Shown: positions 51,986 through 61,062, numbered from the stretch's first letter. The stretch is 64,000 nt of DNA from Litorimonas sp964414555 (GCA_964414555.1 CAYPWW010000005.1:1-64000), one strand, 5' to 3'. The notes: generated by a model not told the origin, from the sequence alone. Numbers and translations are program-made.

Positions 51986-52900
51986 ATGAACGGCACAGCC
52001 TTGGACGATTTCCAGCTAGATCTGGGAGGGGCCTCCGAAATTGGCATGGCCGTCGTTTTGGGCGTGATGATGTTCTCTGTCGCGCTCAGCCTGCGCGTGT
52101 CGCACTTTTCGTTTTTCCGCACACAACCTGCGCTCTATCTCTCTGGCGTAGCGGCGCAGATCATTGGCCTGCCCCTGCTGACGCTGGGGCTTTGCTTTGT
52201 CATCGACCCGCATCCGAGCGTCGCACTGGGGATGATCCTCATCGCCTGTTGCCCCGGAGGGAACACGTCAAATCTGATCGCATTATTCGCAAAAGCCAAT
52301 ACGGCGCTGTCCGTCTCCCTCACCGCAACGTCGAGCGTTTTTGCAGCCTTTGTCACACCGATCTCGATCCTATTTTGGAGCGGGCTTTATCCGCCGACGC
52401 GGGCGCTGCTGACCGAGATTGATATCAATGTCGTCGACTTTCTGATCCAGACGTTAGTGATCCTCGCCCTGCCCCTTTTGCTAGGGATGTTGACTGCGGC
52501 CTATTTGCCGAAACTTGCTAAGCGCATTCAAACGCCACTCGCGATCATCAGTGGGATCGGATTACTCGCGATTATTGTGATCGCCTCCATCCGCTTTGCG
52601 CCGGCCTTTTTGGCGCTGGGCATCGGGCTGTTTGCTATCATCATCCTGCATAATGGATTGGCCTTCGCACTAGGCAATCTTGTGGCGCGGTTGGTTCGCG
52701 CGGATGAACCCAGCCGCCGAGCGTTGACGATTGAGGTCGGAATCCAAAATTCCGGCCTCGGCATCGTTATCCTTCTGACACAGCTCGGCGGGGTTGGCGG
52801 TGCGGGAGCCGTTGCAGGACTGTGGGGTATCTGGCATCTTATCGCGGGGACAAGCTTGGCCGCTTATTGGAGACAGAAAGATGCACGATCTACTGATTAA
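51986..52900 (+). CDS. BASS family sodium-dependent transporter
   Basis: A 304-residue membrane protein with nine or ten hydrophobic segments, of the bile acid:sodium symporter superfamily. Signatures: the sodium-site loops CCPGGNTSNLIALFAKAN (about 89-106) and EVGIQNSGLGIVILL (about 251-265). Members carry organic anions such as keto acids, pantoate or steroid conjugates; the substrate here is open. It overlaps the amidohydrolase gene by 20 bases, so transport and N-acyl amino acid breakdown may be linked. Ribosome site is weak. Confidence 0.88.
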   Translation: MNGTALDDFQLDLGGASEIGMAVVLGVMMFSVALSLRVSHFSFFRTQPALYLSGVAAQIIGLPLLTLGLCFVIDPHPSVALGMILIACCPGGNTSNLIALFAKANTALSVSLTATSSVFAAFVTPISILFWSGLYPPTRALLTEIDINVVDFLIQTLVILALPLLLGMLTAAYLPKLAKRIQTPLAIISGIGLLAIIVIASIRFAPAFLALGIGLFAIIILHNGLAFALGNLVARLVRADEPSRRALTIEVGIQNSGLGIVILLTQLGGVGGAGAVAGLWGIWHLIAGTSLAAYWRQKDARSTD

Positions 52901-54656
52901 AAATGGCACAGTCTTTGATGGAACGGGCACGGAAGGCCGCGTCACAGATGTCGCGATCCAAGACGGTGTCATCGTTTCGGTGGGCGCTGACCTTGGCCCT
53001 GCCAAGCAAACGCTGGACGCCACGGGTAAAATCGTAACCCCCGGCTTTATCGATCTGCACACGCATTACGACGGTCAGGTCAGCTGGGACCCGGTCCTAC
53101 AGCCTAGCGTTAATCATGGTGTCACCACGGCCGTTATGGGGAATTGCGGTGTCGGCTTTGCGCCGTGTCGGACGGAAGACCGCGACAAGCTGATCCGCCT
53201 CATGGAAGGGGTTGAGGACATCCCCGGCACAGCCTTGCATGAAGGCATAAGCTGGGAGTGGGAGAGCTTTCCCGAATATCTCGACGCCCTCGACGCCGCA
53301 CCGCGCACCATCGATATCGCCGCCATGATCCCGCATGATCCGCTGCGAGTCTTCGCCATGGGAGATCGCGCCGTGTTCAACCAACCCGCTGGGGCCGAGG
53401 ATATTTCAAAGATGGAAACCCTTGTCCAAGAAGCGATGGACGCTGGCGCCATCGGCCTCTCCACGGGACGATCCGATTTCCACAAATCCAGCGACGGCGA
53501 TTGGACGCCCGCGTCAGAGGCCGGAAAAGACGAGCTGGAAGGCCTCGCCCGCGCGGTGGCTGCATCGGGCCACGGGGTCCTGCAAGCCGTCAATGATTTC
53601 GATATGGTCCGCCCCGGCGAAACCTTCGATACGGAATTCGCGCTGATGGAAGCCTTCTTCAAAGCCGGAAAAGGCCGCCCCGGCTCGATGAGCCTGATGG
53701 AACGTGATTTCGCGCCAGATGATTGGCGAAAGATTATCGCCCGCACCGAAGGCCTTAACGCAGAGGGGCTGGATATATCCTTCCAAGTCGCCCCCCGCGC
53801 GATTGGTGCGATCAACGGGCTGAACTGTACCTTCCACCCGATCATGGCGTTTCCGAGCTATCTTACCATCGCCACACTCCCCCTCGCTGAACGGGTCGAG
53901 AAATTGCGCGACCCCGCGTTCAAAGCTCAGCTCTTGTCAGAAACGCCCGTACAGCTCTCTGGCGATGACAGCCCCGTGCCGCCGCTGGTCGATATGATGA
54001 TCGCGACCTTCCCACAGCTCGCGGCGAAAATTTTCCCGATGAACCGCCATGAAGGCTCTGTCGATTATGAGCCGGAAAGTAGCGCCTCGATTGCGGGCCT
54101 CGCGAAGGACGCGGGCGTCAGCGTCTGGGAAATGGCCTATGACCTCCTGCTGGAGGATAACGGCCACGCGCTGTTTTACTTCCCCGTCTATAATTACACC
54201 CAGATGAATTATGACAATGTCCTGACGATGATGCGCCACCCGAAGGCCCTACCCGGGCTCAGCGATGGCGGCGCGCATGTTGGCACAATTTGCGATGCGA
54301 GTTTTCCGACTTATCTGCTGGCGCATTGGACACGCGATCGGATGAAACGCGGCAAGCCCGGCATCGCCCTGCCCCGCGCCGTGCAAATGCTCACGGCGGA
54401 CGCAGCGGATTATCTCGGCCTCAGCGATCGGGGGCGCATTGTCGTCGGGCAAAAAGCTGATCTGAACGTGATCGATTATGACGCGCTAAGCCTCGGCGTC
54501 CCCGTCATGGTCAAAGACTTGCCAGCCGGCGGGCAACGCCTCTTACAACCGGTCGAAGGCTACGCCGCCGTCATCGTTGCAGGTGAAGCGGTGATAGAAA
54601 ATGACGCCGTGACAGACGCACGTCCAGGACGGTTGGTCAGAAGCCGCGCGGCCTAA
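52881..54656 (+). CDS. N-acyl-D-amino-acid deacylase family amidohydrolase
   Basis: A 591-residue zinc amidohydrolase. It has the N-terminal beta sandwich (MHDLLIKNGTVFDGTG), metal site DLHTHYDGQ (H60, H62), later MGNCGVGFAPC, LSTGRSDF, a C-terminal GLSDGGAHVG with the catalytic aspartate, and the closing ADLNVIDYDAL. This is the D-aminoacylase pattern; the enzyme should release amino acids from N-acyl or similar amides. The ATG at 52881 has GGAG upstream and lies inside the transporter's last codons, indicating coupling. Whether the substrate is a D-amino acid cannot be read from sequence. Confidence 0.88.
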   Translation: MHDLLIKNGTVFDGTGTEGRVTDVAIQDGVIVSVGADLGPAKQTLDATGKIVTPGFIDLHTHYDGQVSWDPVLQPSVNHGVTTAVMGNCGVGFAPCRTEDRDKLIRLMEGVEDIPGTALHEGISWEWESFPEYLDALDAAPRTIDIAAMIPHDPLRVFAMGDRAVFNQPAGAEDISKMETLVQEAMDAGAIGLSTGRSDFHKSSDGDWTPASEAGKDELEGLARAVAASGHGVLQAVNDFDMVRPGETFDTEFALMEAFFKAGKGRPGSMSLMERDFAPDDWRKIIARTEGLNAEGLDISFQVAPRAIGAINGLNCTFHPIMAFPSYLTIATLPLAERVEKLRDPAFKAQLLSETPVQLSGDDSPVPPLVDMMIATFPQLAAKIFPMNRHEGSVDYEPESSASIAGLAKDAGVSVWEMAYDLLLEDNGHALFYFPVYNYTQMNYDNVLTMMRHPKALPGLSDGGAHVGTICDASFPTYLLAHWTRDRMKRGKPGIALPRAVQMLTADAADYLGLSDRGRIVVGQKADLNVIDYDALSLGVPVMVKDLPAGGQRLLQPVEGYAAVIVAGEAVIENDAVTDARPGRLVRSRAA

Positions 54657-55372
54657 ATCCGCTCACTCAACCGCTTGATCACCTCGACCACCTGCATGTC
54701 GATCACGCCGTCGATCCGGGTCGGGCGATAGCGTCTTTGTAGGGCGCGGACCACGGCTTGCGTGGGCGCGTCCATTTCGCCCGTCACGCCGAGGCCATAG
54801 CCGATCTCGGCCAAGCCGCGTTGCAGCACCGCGACGCCGCGATCTCGGTCGCCCGGTTCAAACAGGATACGATCATCCTCTGGCAGGTCGCCCGGCCAAA
54901 GCCCGACACCTGCCGCCGCCAAACCCGCCCAAGGGAAATGCTCACCGGGGTCTTCTTTACGGTCCGGCGCAATGTCAGAGTGCCCAACAACATCGCGTGG
55001 CGCGATGTCCTGTCGTGCGAGGATCTCTTTGCTGAGCTTTATCACGGAGAGAATTTGCGCATCCGGATAGGGCGGCAACGAGCCATCGTCACGCGGAAAG
55101 TTATGCCCGCCATTGACGATCTCGATCCCGATACTGGCCGAGTTCACGTCCGTGATCCCGCGCCAACTGCCCACGCCCGCATGCCACGCGCGTTTATCTT
55201 CCGGCACCAGCGCGTCAACCGATCCGTCCTCACGCACGAGGTAATGCGCGCTGACCTCGACCGCTGGATCACAGAGCCGCGCGCAAGCCGCATCGCCTGT
55301 TTCCATGCCCGTGTAATGCAGGACAAGCATGGAGATTGGCAGCTTCCGTTCGTTGAAACTCTCGCTTTTCAT
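54653..55372 (-). CDS. ampD: AmpD-like N-acetylmuramoyl-L-alanine amidase with peptidoglycan-binding domain
   Basis: Zinc amidase acting on anhydro-muropeptides or peptidoglycan. The 239-residue protein has an Amidase_2 domain (about 12-155). Zinc histidine H19 lies in MLVLHYTG, then SAHYLVREDG, NSASIGIEIVNGG and GHSDIAPDRKEDPGEHFPW, giving the second histidine and the aspartate. A PG_binding_1 domain follows (about 180-235, AVLQRGLAEIGYG). There is no signal peptide, which favours a cytoplasmic recycling role. It converges on the amidohydrolase gene with a four-base overlap. Confidence 0.9.
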   Translation of the reverse strand: MKSESFNERKLPISMLVLHYTGMETGDAACARLCDPAVEVSAHYLVREDGSVDALVPEDKRAWHAGVGSWRGITDVNSASIGIEIVNGGHNFPRDDGSLPPYPDAQILSVIKLSKEILARQDIAPRDVVGHSDIAPDRKEDPGEHFPWAGLAAAGVGLWPGDLPEDDRILFEPGDRDRGVAVLQRGLAEIGYGLGVTGEMDAPTQAVVRALQRRYRPTRIDGVIDMQVVEVIKRLSERI

Positions 55373-55797
55373 CGCGGGTATTTTTCATCCATTTGTCGGA
55401 GCCCTTCGACGCAAATTTCGCGCAGAACTGCTTCATCAACATCGCTTAACCGTTTGATATACAGGCATGCCTTGCCAATTTTATGCTTGCCGAGACGGGA
55501 CAGCTGATCCGAAAAATCTTGATACCCCGGCATGATATATACCGAGATATTCTGCGCCCGACTGGAGAACCCTAGCCGCAGCGCATCTCCTTCTCGGCCA
55601 CTGTCATATTTATAATGATATTCGCCAAAGCCGACGATTCCAGACGAGAGTTTCGTGCCCCAAATCTTCGCGGGCTCGCCACTAATCTCAGCCATCATAT
55701 CGTGGATTACCTGACAATCTGCTTGTCGCTGCGGGTCTTCAATCGCCTCGAGATAATCCTCTACCCGCAAATCCACCGGCACGGTTTTATTCGCCAT
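55369..55797 (-). CDS. DUF1801 domain protein
   Basis: A 142-residue YdhG/DUF1801-type protein (MANKTVPVDLRVEDYLEAIED; ISGEPAKIWG; GFGEYHYKY; YIMPGYQDF; GKACLYIKRLSDVD). The family has a MmcQ/YjbR-like fold and no proven function. The ATG at 55797 shares a base with the stop of the EamA gene; its own stop overlaps ampD by four bases, so the three are one transcription unit. Confidence 0.87.
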   Translation of the reverse strand: MANKTVPVDLRVEDYLEAIEDPQRQADCQVIHDMMAEISGEPAKIWGTKLSSGIVGFGEYHYKYDSGREGDALRLGFSSRAQNISVYIMPGYQDFSDQLSRLGKHKIGKACLYIKRLSDVDEAVLREICVEGLRQMDEKYPR

Positions 55798-56672
55798 CAG
55801 TCGACCTCCACAGGGGCCACAGCGCCCCGTCGCGCGACATACCAAACGCAAGGCAGAATGATCGCCGCCCCGATAAGATAGCGCGGATGAAGGGTTTCTT
55901 TCAACAGGCCGACGCCGAGCGCTGTCGCGAAGACCGTCACCATCAGTGTCAGTGGCACGACGCGGTTGACCGGATAGGTCTGTAGCAGGCGGAAATACTG
56001 ACCATGCGCAAAGATAGACACGGCAATGGCGGCATAACCCGCCGCGATCAGCAGCGGCTTGAGGTCTTGCGCGAGAACCTCGCCCTGCCCTGTCTCAAAC
56101 AAAAATGAGAGGGCCGTGCTGAAAAGTAAAACGACGACCGCTGTCCACGCGACATAAACTTTCCAATCGATCTCTGGCACGGTGCGCATAATTACCGAGC
56201 CGATGGCGAGAACCAGATAAGCCGCGAAAATATAGAGCAGCCCGATATCAAGCCCCAACGCGCTGGGCTGCCACACCATGACAATCACGCCCAAAAAAGC
56301 GCCTACAATCGCGAGAGCTTGTGTCCACGGTAGATGTTCTTTCAAAAACACGACCGACAGGATCGCAGCCAGCGGAATCAGGGAATGCGAGACAATCGAC
56401 GCACCCGACGCTGGCGCGGTCTGTAACCCTGTATAGAGAAAGGCGAGATGCAGCGCGCCAACGCAGAGTGAGACGATCAACAGACGGCCAAATTGCTTTG
56501 GGAGCGGTCGGAACAGGAAGACGCCCATGATGACCAACACAAGCGTGGCCCGTGTCGCAGCGAGCAGAAAGGGTGGTACGCTAGACCCGCCTAACGCCCA
56601 TGCGGACACGACAAAATTACCGCCCCAACCGAGACAGCAGATCATCAATATCCAAAAATCGAAAGCCCGCAT
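55797..56672 (-). CDS. EamA family drug/metabolite transporter
   Basis: A 291-residue inner-membrane protein with ten hydrophobic helices in two EamA repeats (about 8-135 and 148-285); the repeat hallmark appears as FLKEHLPWTQALAIVGAFLGVIVM and LKETLHPRYLIGAAIIL. Such permeases export metabolites or amino acids; no substrate can be given. Its start codon is inside a perfect stem-loop that also resembles a terminator. Confidence 0.9.
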   Translation of the reverse strand: MRAFDFWILMICCLGWGGNFVVSAWALGGSSVPPFLLAATRATLVLVIMGVFLFRPLPKQFGRLLIVSLCVGALHLAFLYTGLQTAPASGASIVSHSLIPLAAILSVVFLKEHLPWTQALAIVGAFLGVIVMVWQPSALGLDIGLLYIFAAYLVLAIGSVIMRTVPEIDWKVYVAWTAVVVLLFSTALSFLFETGQGEVLAQDLKPLLIAAGYAAIAVSIFAHGQYFRLLQTYPVNRVVPLTLMVTVFATALGVGLLKETLHPRYLIGAAIILPCVWYVARRGAVAPVEVD

Positions 56673-56684
56673 GATGGCGGGCTT
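56651..56684 (-). terminator. Terminator-like hairpin covering the EamA start codon
   Basis: On the minus strand AAGCCCGC-CATCAT-GCGGGCTT makes an eight-pair stem (56663-56684), followed by TCGATTTTTGG. The ATG of the EamA gene (56670-56672) is partly in the loop. It could stop readthrough from the gene at 56712, or hide the start codon. Confidence 0.5.
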
Positions 56685-56711
56685 AACGGGAACAGTCGGG
56701 AAAGAAAGACT

Positions 56712-57071
56712 TTAGTCGTCGACCGACCAGCCATCCGGCGTGCGATGCGCATCGACAACGGGGCCATCGGCTTCATCGGCCATACCGTGCCCGCCCATTT
56801 GAGATTCCATATCCGCGCGCATGGACTGCATCTGAGCTTCAAATTGTGCGCGGGGGCCAAAAGGCTTGCCCGTCAGCTTTGCCCGCGCCCAGAAAAAGGC
56901 AAAGACGATAAAGCCAAGCGCTGCAATGGCGGCGACAGCGAACAGCGCGAAAGCCGCTGAGAACACCAGCATGAAAAGGCCACCAACCGCCGCAACAGCC
57001 AGAAAGGCCGTTCGGGCAATCGTGCCAAAAACACCGGGGCGTCCGCCAGAAAGATGATACGTTTGAGTCAT
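56712..57071 (-). CDS. Small membrane protein, unknown
   Basis: A 119-residue protein without a family I recognise. After MTQTYHLSGGRPGVFGTIAR come one long or two short hydrophobic helices (about 22-61). A basic stretch (ARAKLTGKPFGPRAQ) and a Met/Gln-rich, then acidic tail (QMQSMRADMESQMGGHGMAD) follow. The tail with its repeated methionines and one HG pair may be helical. Position between the TerB-DnaJ gene and the EamA gene, all minus strand. Confidence 0.65.
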   Translation of the reverse strand: MTQTYHLSGGRPGVFGTIARTAFLAVAAVGGLFMLVFSAAFALFAVAAIAALGFIVFAFFWARAKLTGKPFGPRAQFEAQMQSMRADMESQMGGHGMADEADGPVVDAHRTPDGWSVDD

Positions 57072-57120
57072 GCACTATATGTCGGGTAGACGAGCCGTTT
57101 CGTCAAGATGGTGCGGCCTA

Positions 57121-57816
57121 TCAAATCCGTAAGGGTGCGCGCGCCTTCCGTTCGGCCAAAATCTGGTCATAGGCGCGGTTGATAATCGCCATCTTATGCG
57201 TTGCCAGCCCGGCCATTTCTCGCGGCAGCCCCCGTGCCATCAACCGATCCGGATGGTTCGCAGCCGCCTGACGGCGATAGGCACGCTTGAGGTCTGCATC
57301 GGAAATATCCGGATCAACGCCGAGGATCAGATAAGGGTCCTCGGCATCTTCGCCTAAATGCGCACTGCGAATCCTGCGATACTCTCGCTGGGAAAAACCG
57401 AACACTCTGGCTACGGTTTCGAGGAAGTCGCCCTCCTCTGCCGTGACAATCCCGTCGGCCAGAGCGATGTGAAACAGGCCGTCCAGCACGTCTTCTAACA
57501 AGCCCGGTTGCGCCCGAAACGCCTTGGCGATGATCCGCGCATATCGCTCGTAACCCAGCGTCGTTTGCCGCGCGAGATCGAAGAACCGCCCGATCGCCGC
57601 TTCTGTCTGAGGGTCAGCGTTGAAGACTTGGCGAAAGGCCTGGACATCCTCGACGCGGACCTGACCATCGGCTTTCGCCATTTTCGCGCCTAGCCCGACA
57701 AGGGCCGCGACAAGTTTCGCTTCATCAACGGTCCCCGGACGCCCGTCATTATCGGGGCGTGTCGGCGGACCGAAGAGGCGCGCAGCGGCGCCAGAGATAT
57801 TCGTCCAAATGCTCAC
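57121..57816 (-). CDS. djlA: TerB-DnaJ domain protein (soluble DjlA-like)
   Basis: A 231-residue co-chaperone-like protein. Residues about 35-150 form a TerB-type helical domain (KLVAALVGLGAKMAKADGQV, LADGIVTAEEGDFLETVARVFG). Residues about 163-228 form a J domain (DPYLILGVDPDISDADLKRAYRR) with the DnaK-stimulating HPD in AAANHPDRL. DjlA of E. coli has an N-terminal membrane segment; none is visible here, so it should be soluble and DnaK-linked. The same domain pair exists in many alphaproteobacteria. Confidence 0.88.
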   Translation of the reverse strand: MSIWTNISGAAARLFGPPTRPDNDGRPGTVDEAKLVAALVGLGAKMAKADGQVRVEDVQAFRQVFNADPQTEAAIGRFFDLARQTTLGYERYARIIAKAFRAQPGLLEDVLDGLFHIALADGIVTAEEGDFLETVARVFGFSQREYRRIRSAHLGEDAEDPYLILGVDPDISDADLKRAYRRQAAANHPDRLMARGLPREMAGLATHKMAIINRAYDQILAERKARAPLRI

Positions 57817-57848
57817 GGTGTGCGCCTAACGCGACTCGGAAAATCGCG

Positions 57849-58484
57849 CTAGTCCGCGACGGCGGCGCGCACATAAAGACTGCCCGTATAAACGGACAGC
57901 GCAGCGGCAAGCCACAAAAGCGTTAAGCCGACCAAACGTGCACCATCTGTGGCCGTGATGATGGCTTCATTCAGCGGCAAGGCGGCACGCCCATAGACCC
58001 AGAGGATCAACGCCGCGATCGCCGCCATCTCGCAAGCCGTCTTCCACTTGGCGAGCTTTGTCGGCGGCATAACGCGCCCTGTCAGCGCGGCATGTTCACG
58101 CGCGCCGGACACGAGGATATCGCGGAAGATAATCGCCACAGCAGGCACAACGAACAGCCAACTGCCCATCGCGGCAATCATCAGCGCGATCAGGCATCCC
58201 GCGACGAGGAGCTTATCCGCGATCGGGTCGATCATCCGTCCGAAACCGGACACGACCTTCCATTTGCGCGCCAGATCGCCATCGAGGAAATCCGTGAAAG
58301 CTGCGCCAATAAACACGCCGCCAACGATCCAAATACTCGCCAGCGGACTTTTCCAGCCCAGACCCAACGCAAGAATACCCGCCATCAGTACCGGCAGCAC
58401 ACAGATGCGCGCAACCGTCAGCGCATTGGGCAGCCACCACAGCGAATGACGATCCGCAATATCCAGCGCGATGGGTTTAGTCAT
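57849..58484 (-). CDS. pgsA: CDP-diacylglycerol--glycerol-3-phosphate 3-phosphatidyltransferase
   Basis: Makes phosphatidylglycerol phosphate at the inner membrane. The 211-residue protein has about six helices and an intact CDP-alcohol transferase motif: DFLDGDLAR, eight residues, G, three, D, three, D (ending GRMIDPIADK). N-terminal LPNALTVARICVLPVL is typical of PgsA. The ATG at 58484 (MTKPIALDIAD) overlaps the preceding gene by eight bases. A neighbour of uvrC, as in E. coli. Confidence 0.93.
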   Translation of the reverse strand: MTKPIALDIADRHSLWWLPNALTVARICVLPVLMAGILALGLGWKSPLASIWIVGGVFIGAAFTDFLDGDLARKWKVVSGFGRMIDPIADKLLVAGCLIALMIAAMGSWLFVVPAVAIIFRDILVSGAREHAALTGRVMPPTKLAKWKTACEMAAIAALILWVYGRAALPLNEAIITATDGARLVGLTLLWLAAALSVYTGSLYVRAAVAD

Positions 58485-59181
58485 TTGCGGCCGCACGAAA
58501 ATCCGTGCGTAAAATCTGCGCGGCTGTGATCAGCGACAGGAGCGCGGCGATCCAGAGAATGACTTCGCCAACCACCCAAACCCATGGCGATGTTGCCGCG
58601 AAGACGGCCGCGACATCGTCGCCTGCGCGTAGGCGGTCAATCCAAGACTGCAACCAAGGTGACGCCAACAGCAAGCATGTCGCCAGCATGGCCAAACCGG
58701 CCTTGGCATTGGACAGTAACGTATCTGGCCAGCCGTAGCGCGAGAGCTCAAACCCTTTGAACAAGCCGATGACGACTTCGCGCGCGATGAGAACTCCTGC
58801 AGGTATCGCAAAGGTCCAAGACAGATACCCTGCCCGCGCCGTCACAAAGAGCAGCGCCGCCAGCACACCGATGACCAGCACCGTATCCGCAATATCGTCC
58901 AGATAGCCGAACTTCCGATAAGCCGAACGGGATGTCCCGCCGAGGTAATCATCGAAAATATCCGTCGCGGCGGCGATCACAAACAGAAAGGATGCCAACA
59001 AAGTCAGACCAAGGTCGATGCCGTCTTTCTCGACGGGCTGCCACCCGCGCCAAATCAGATAGACCACGACAGGCATCAGCAACATGCGCAGGATCGTCAG
59101 CACATCGGCAAAGACGCCGCCGGCTTCTTCGGGCGTGTCGATAATGTCATCAACGATAGGAGTCTCTGGGGTCTCCGTCAT
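58477..59181 (-). CDS. CDP-alcohol phosphatidyltransferase homologue with altered motif
   Basis: A 234-residue membrane protein, paralogous in layout to the next gene (pgsA). An acidic cytoplasmic N-terminus (about 1-22) precedes VLTILRMLLMPVVVYLIW, matching the PgsA start. The catalytic motif is DIFDDYLGG...GYLDDIAD: the four aspartates keep their spacing, but the Gly after the second Asp is Asp and the Ala-Arg pair is Gly-Gly. It may use another alcohol, or be a partner subunit of PgsA. Eight-base overlap with pgsA; nine bases after uvrC's neighbour side. Confidence 0.82.
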   Translation of the reverse strand: MTETPETPIVDDIIDTPEEAGGVFADVLTILRMLLMPVVVYLIWRGWQPVEKDGIDLGLTLLASFLFVIAAATDIFDDYLGGTSRSAYRKFGYLDDIADTVLVIGVLAALLFVTARAGYLSWTFAIPAGVLIAREVVIGLFKGFELSRYGWPDTLLSNAKAGLAMLATCLLLASPWLQSWIDRLRAGDDVAAVFAATSPWVWVVGEVILWIAALLSLITAAQILRTDFRAAAND

Positions 59182-59190
59182 GGCTGCACC

Positions 59191-61062
59191 TCATTCATGA
59201 AAATAGTCATAGACGGTTTGCGCCAGTTTTCGGCTGACGCCCTCAACACTTGCCAAATCATCGACCGTGGCGCCTTTGACGGCTTTGGCCGAACCGAAAT
59301 GGTTCAATAGGGCTTTCTTGCGCCCGGGACCGATGCCGTCAATCCCGTCTAACGGATTTGCGACCATCGCTTTTTTGCGCCGCGCGCGATGGGTTCCGAT
59401 GGCAAAGCGATGCGCCTCGTCCCGCAAACGCTGCAAATAATAAAGCGCAGGCGTGCGTCCCGGCAGGGTGAACGGGTCACGCCCGTTCATGTAAAACGTC
59501 TCGCGCCCCGCATTTCTGTCTGGTCCCTTTGCGATCCCGACCAGCGTCACGCGCCCTAACACGCCGAGCTTCTCCAGCGTTTCGGTCACCGCAGAGAGCT
59601 GCCCCTTGCCGCCATCGATCAGCACAAGATCGGGCCACTCCAGCTTGGGGTCTTTGGACAGGCGCGCAAAACGTCGCTGCAAAACCTCGCGCATCATGCC
59701 GAAATCATCCCCAGGCGAGAGCCTCTCATCCTTGATATTAAACGTGCGGTAGTCGCGTTTGCGAAAGCCTTCTGGCCCCGCGACGATGAACGCGCCAATC
59801 GCATTCGTGCCTTGGATATGGCTGTTGTCATAGACTTCGATGCGTTGGGGCACGTCATCCATGCCGAAGAGCGCTTTGACCTCTTTCAGCAGTTTTTCCT
59901 GCGCACCCGTTTCGGCCAGTTTGCGGCCCAGCGCCTCTTGCGCGTTTTTCACAGCCTGACCGACGATCTTTTTCTTCTCGCCCCGCTGCGGAACGGCGAC
60001 GTCAATTTTGCGATCAGCCCGCTCGCACAGCGCCTGCGTAATCAGGTCCATCCGCGCGCAAGGGTGGGACAGCAGCACCTGCTTCGGGACGGGCTTGTCC
60101 GTGTAGAATTGCGCGACGAAAGCCTCGATGATCTGCTCGGGTGTGTCGTCCACCGTGTGGCGCGGGAAATGCGAGCTATTGCCCCAGTTCTGACCCGCGC
60201 GGAAAAAGAACACCTGCACACAGCTCTGCCCGCCCGCCGTATGGAGGCCGATGACGTCCGCGTCGGAAAAGGTCGTCGGATTGATATTCGCCGCACCGGA
60301 TTTCGTCGAGACTTTCGCCATCGCGCGCAGGCGGTCGCGCAGCTCTGCGGCTTTTTCAAACTCCATCGCTTTTGAGGCCGCCTCCATCTGCGCTTGCAGG
60401 CGTTGGCGCAGCTTGTCCGACTTGCCGCTGAGGAAATCTTCCGCATCATCGATCAGCTCTTGATAGGCTGGCAGGTCAATCACCCCCGTGCAAGGCGCAG
60501 CGCAACGTTTGATCTGATATTGCAAACAGGGTCGCGTGCGGCTCTCGTAAATGCTGTCCGAGCAATTCCGCAGACGAAAGGCGCGTTGCAACGTATCCAG
60601 CGTGCGGTTGACCGCGCCCGCACTCGCGAAGGGTCCGTAATAGTCGCCTTTGATTTTACGCGCACCGCGATGCTTGGTGACTTGCGCGGCGGGATGGTCC
60701 TTGCGCACGAGGATATAGGGGAAGCTTTTATCGTCGCGCAGCAGGATATTATATCGTGGTTTCAACCGCTTAATCAGGGACGCTTCAAGTATGAGCGCTT
60801 CCGTTTCGCTCTCAGTAATCACGAATTCCATCGCCGTCGTCGCACGGATCATCCGGCGCAGGCGCGTGGGGTGGCGATCATAGGACGTATAGGCATTGAC
60901 CCGCTTCTTCAGGCTCTTCGCCTTGCCCACATAAAGAACCGTCCCATATTCATCGAACATACGATACACGCCCGGCTTGCCCGGCAAGCGCGAGACATAA
61001 TCAGCGATCAGCTCTGGCCCATATTTGGGCCGCGCGGCGGGTGTGTCTGATTCGACGGACAT
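59191..61062 (-). CDS. uvrC: UvrABC excinuclease subunit C
   Basis: Makes both incisions in nucleotide-excision repair. The 623-residue protein has the GIY-YIG nuclease domain (about 28-105, GKPGVYRMFDEYGTVLYVGK), a UvrB-binding UVR motif (about 214-249, AASKAMEFEKAAELRDRL), the RNase H-like C nuclease (EVYDNSHIQGTNAIGAFIV, LVLIDGGKGQLSAV) and tandem helix-hairpin-helix motifs at the end (IDGIGPGRKKALLNHFGS). The cysteine cluster of the family is seen in RPCLQYQIKRCAAPC. Confidence 0.98.
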   Translation of the reverse strand: MSVESDTPAARPKYGPELIADYVSRLPGKPGVYRMFDEYGTVLYVGKAKSLKKRVNAYTSYDRHPTRLRRMIRATTAMEFVITESETEALILEASLIKRLKPRYNILLRDDKSFPYILVRKDHPAAQVTKHRGARKIKGDYYGPFASAGAVNRTLDTLQRAFRLRNCSDSIYESRTRPCLQYQIKRCAAPCTGVIDLPAYQELIDDAEDFLSGKSDKLRQRLQAQMEAASKAMEFEKAAELRDRLRAMAKVSTKSGAANINPTTFSDADVIGLHTAGGQSCVQVFFFRAGQNWGNSSHFPRHTVDDTPEQIIEAFVAQFYTDKPVPKQVLLSHPCARMDLITQALCERADRKIDVAVPQRGEKKKIVGQAVKNAQEALGRKLAETGAQEKLLKEVKALFGMDDVPQRIEVYDNSHIQGTNAIGAFIVAGPEGFRKRDYRTFNIKDERLSPGDDFGMMREVLQRRFARLSKDPKLEWPDLVLIDGGKGQLSAVTETLEKLGVLGRVTLVGIAKGPDRNAGRETFYMNGRDPFTLPGRTPALYYLQRLRDEAHRFAIGTHRARRKKAMVANPLDGIDGIGPGRKKALLNHFGSAKAVKGATVDDLASVEGVSRKLAQTVYDYFHE

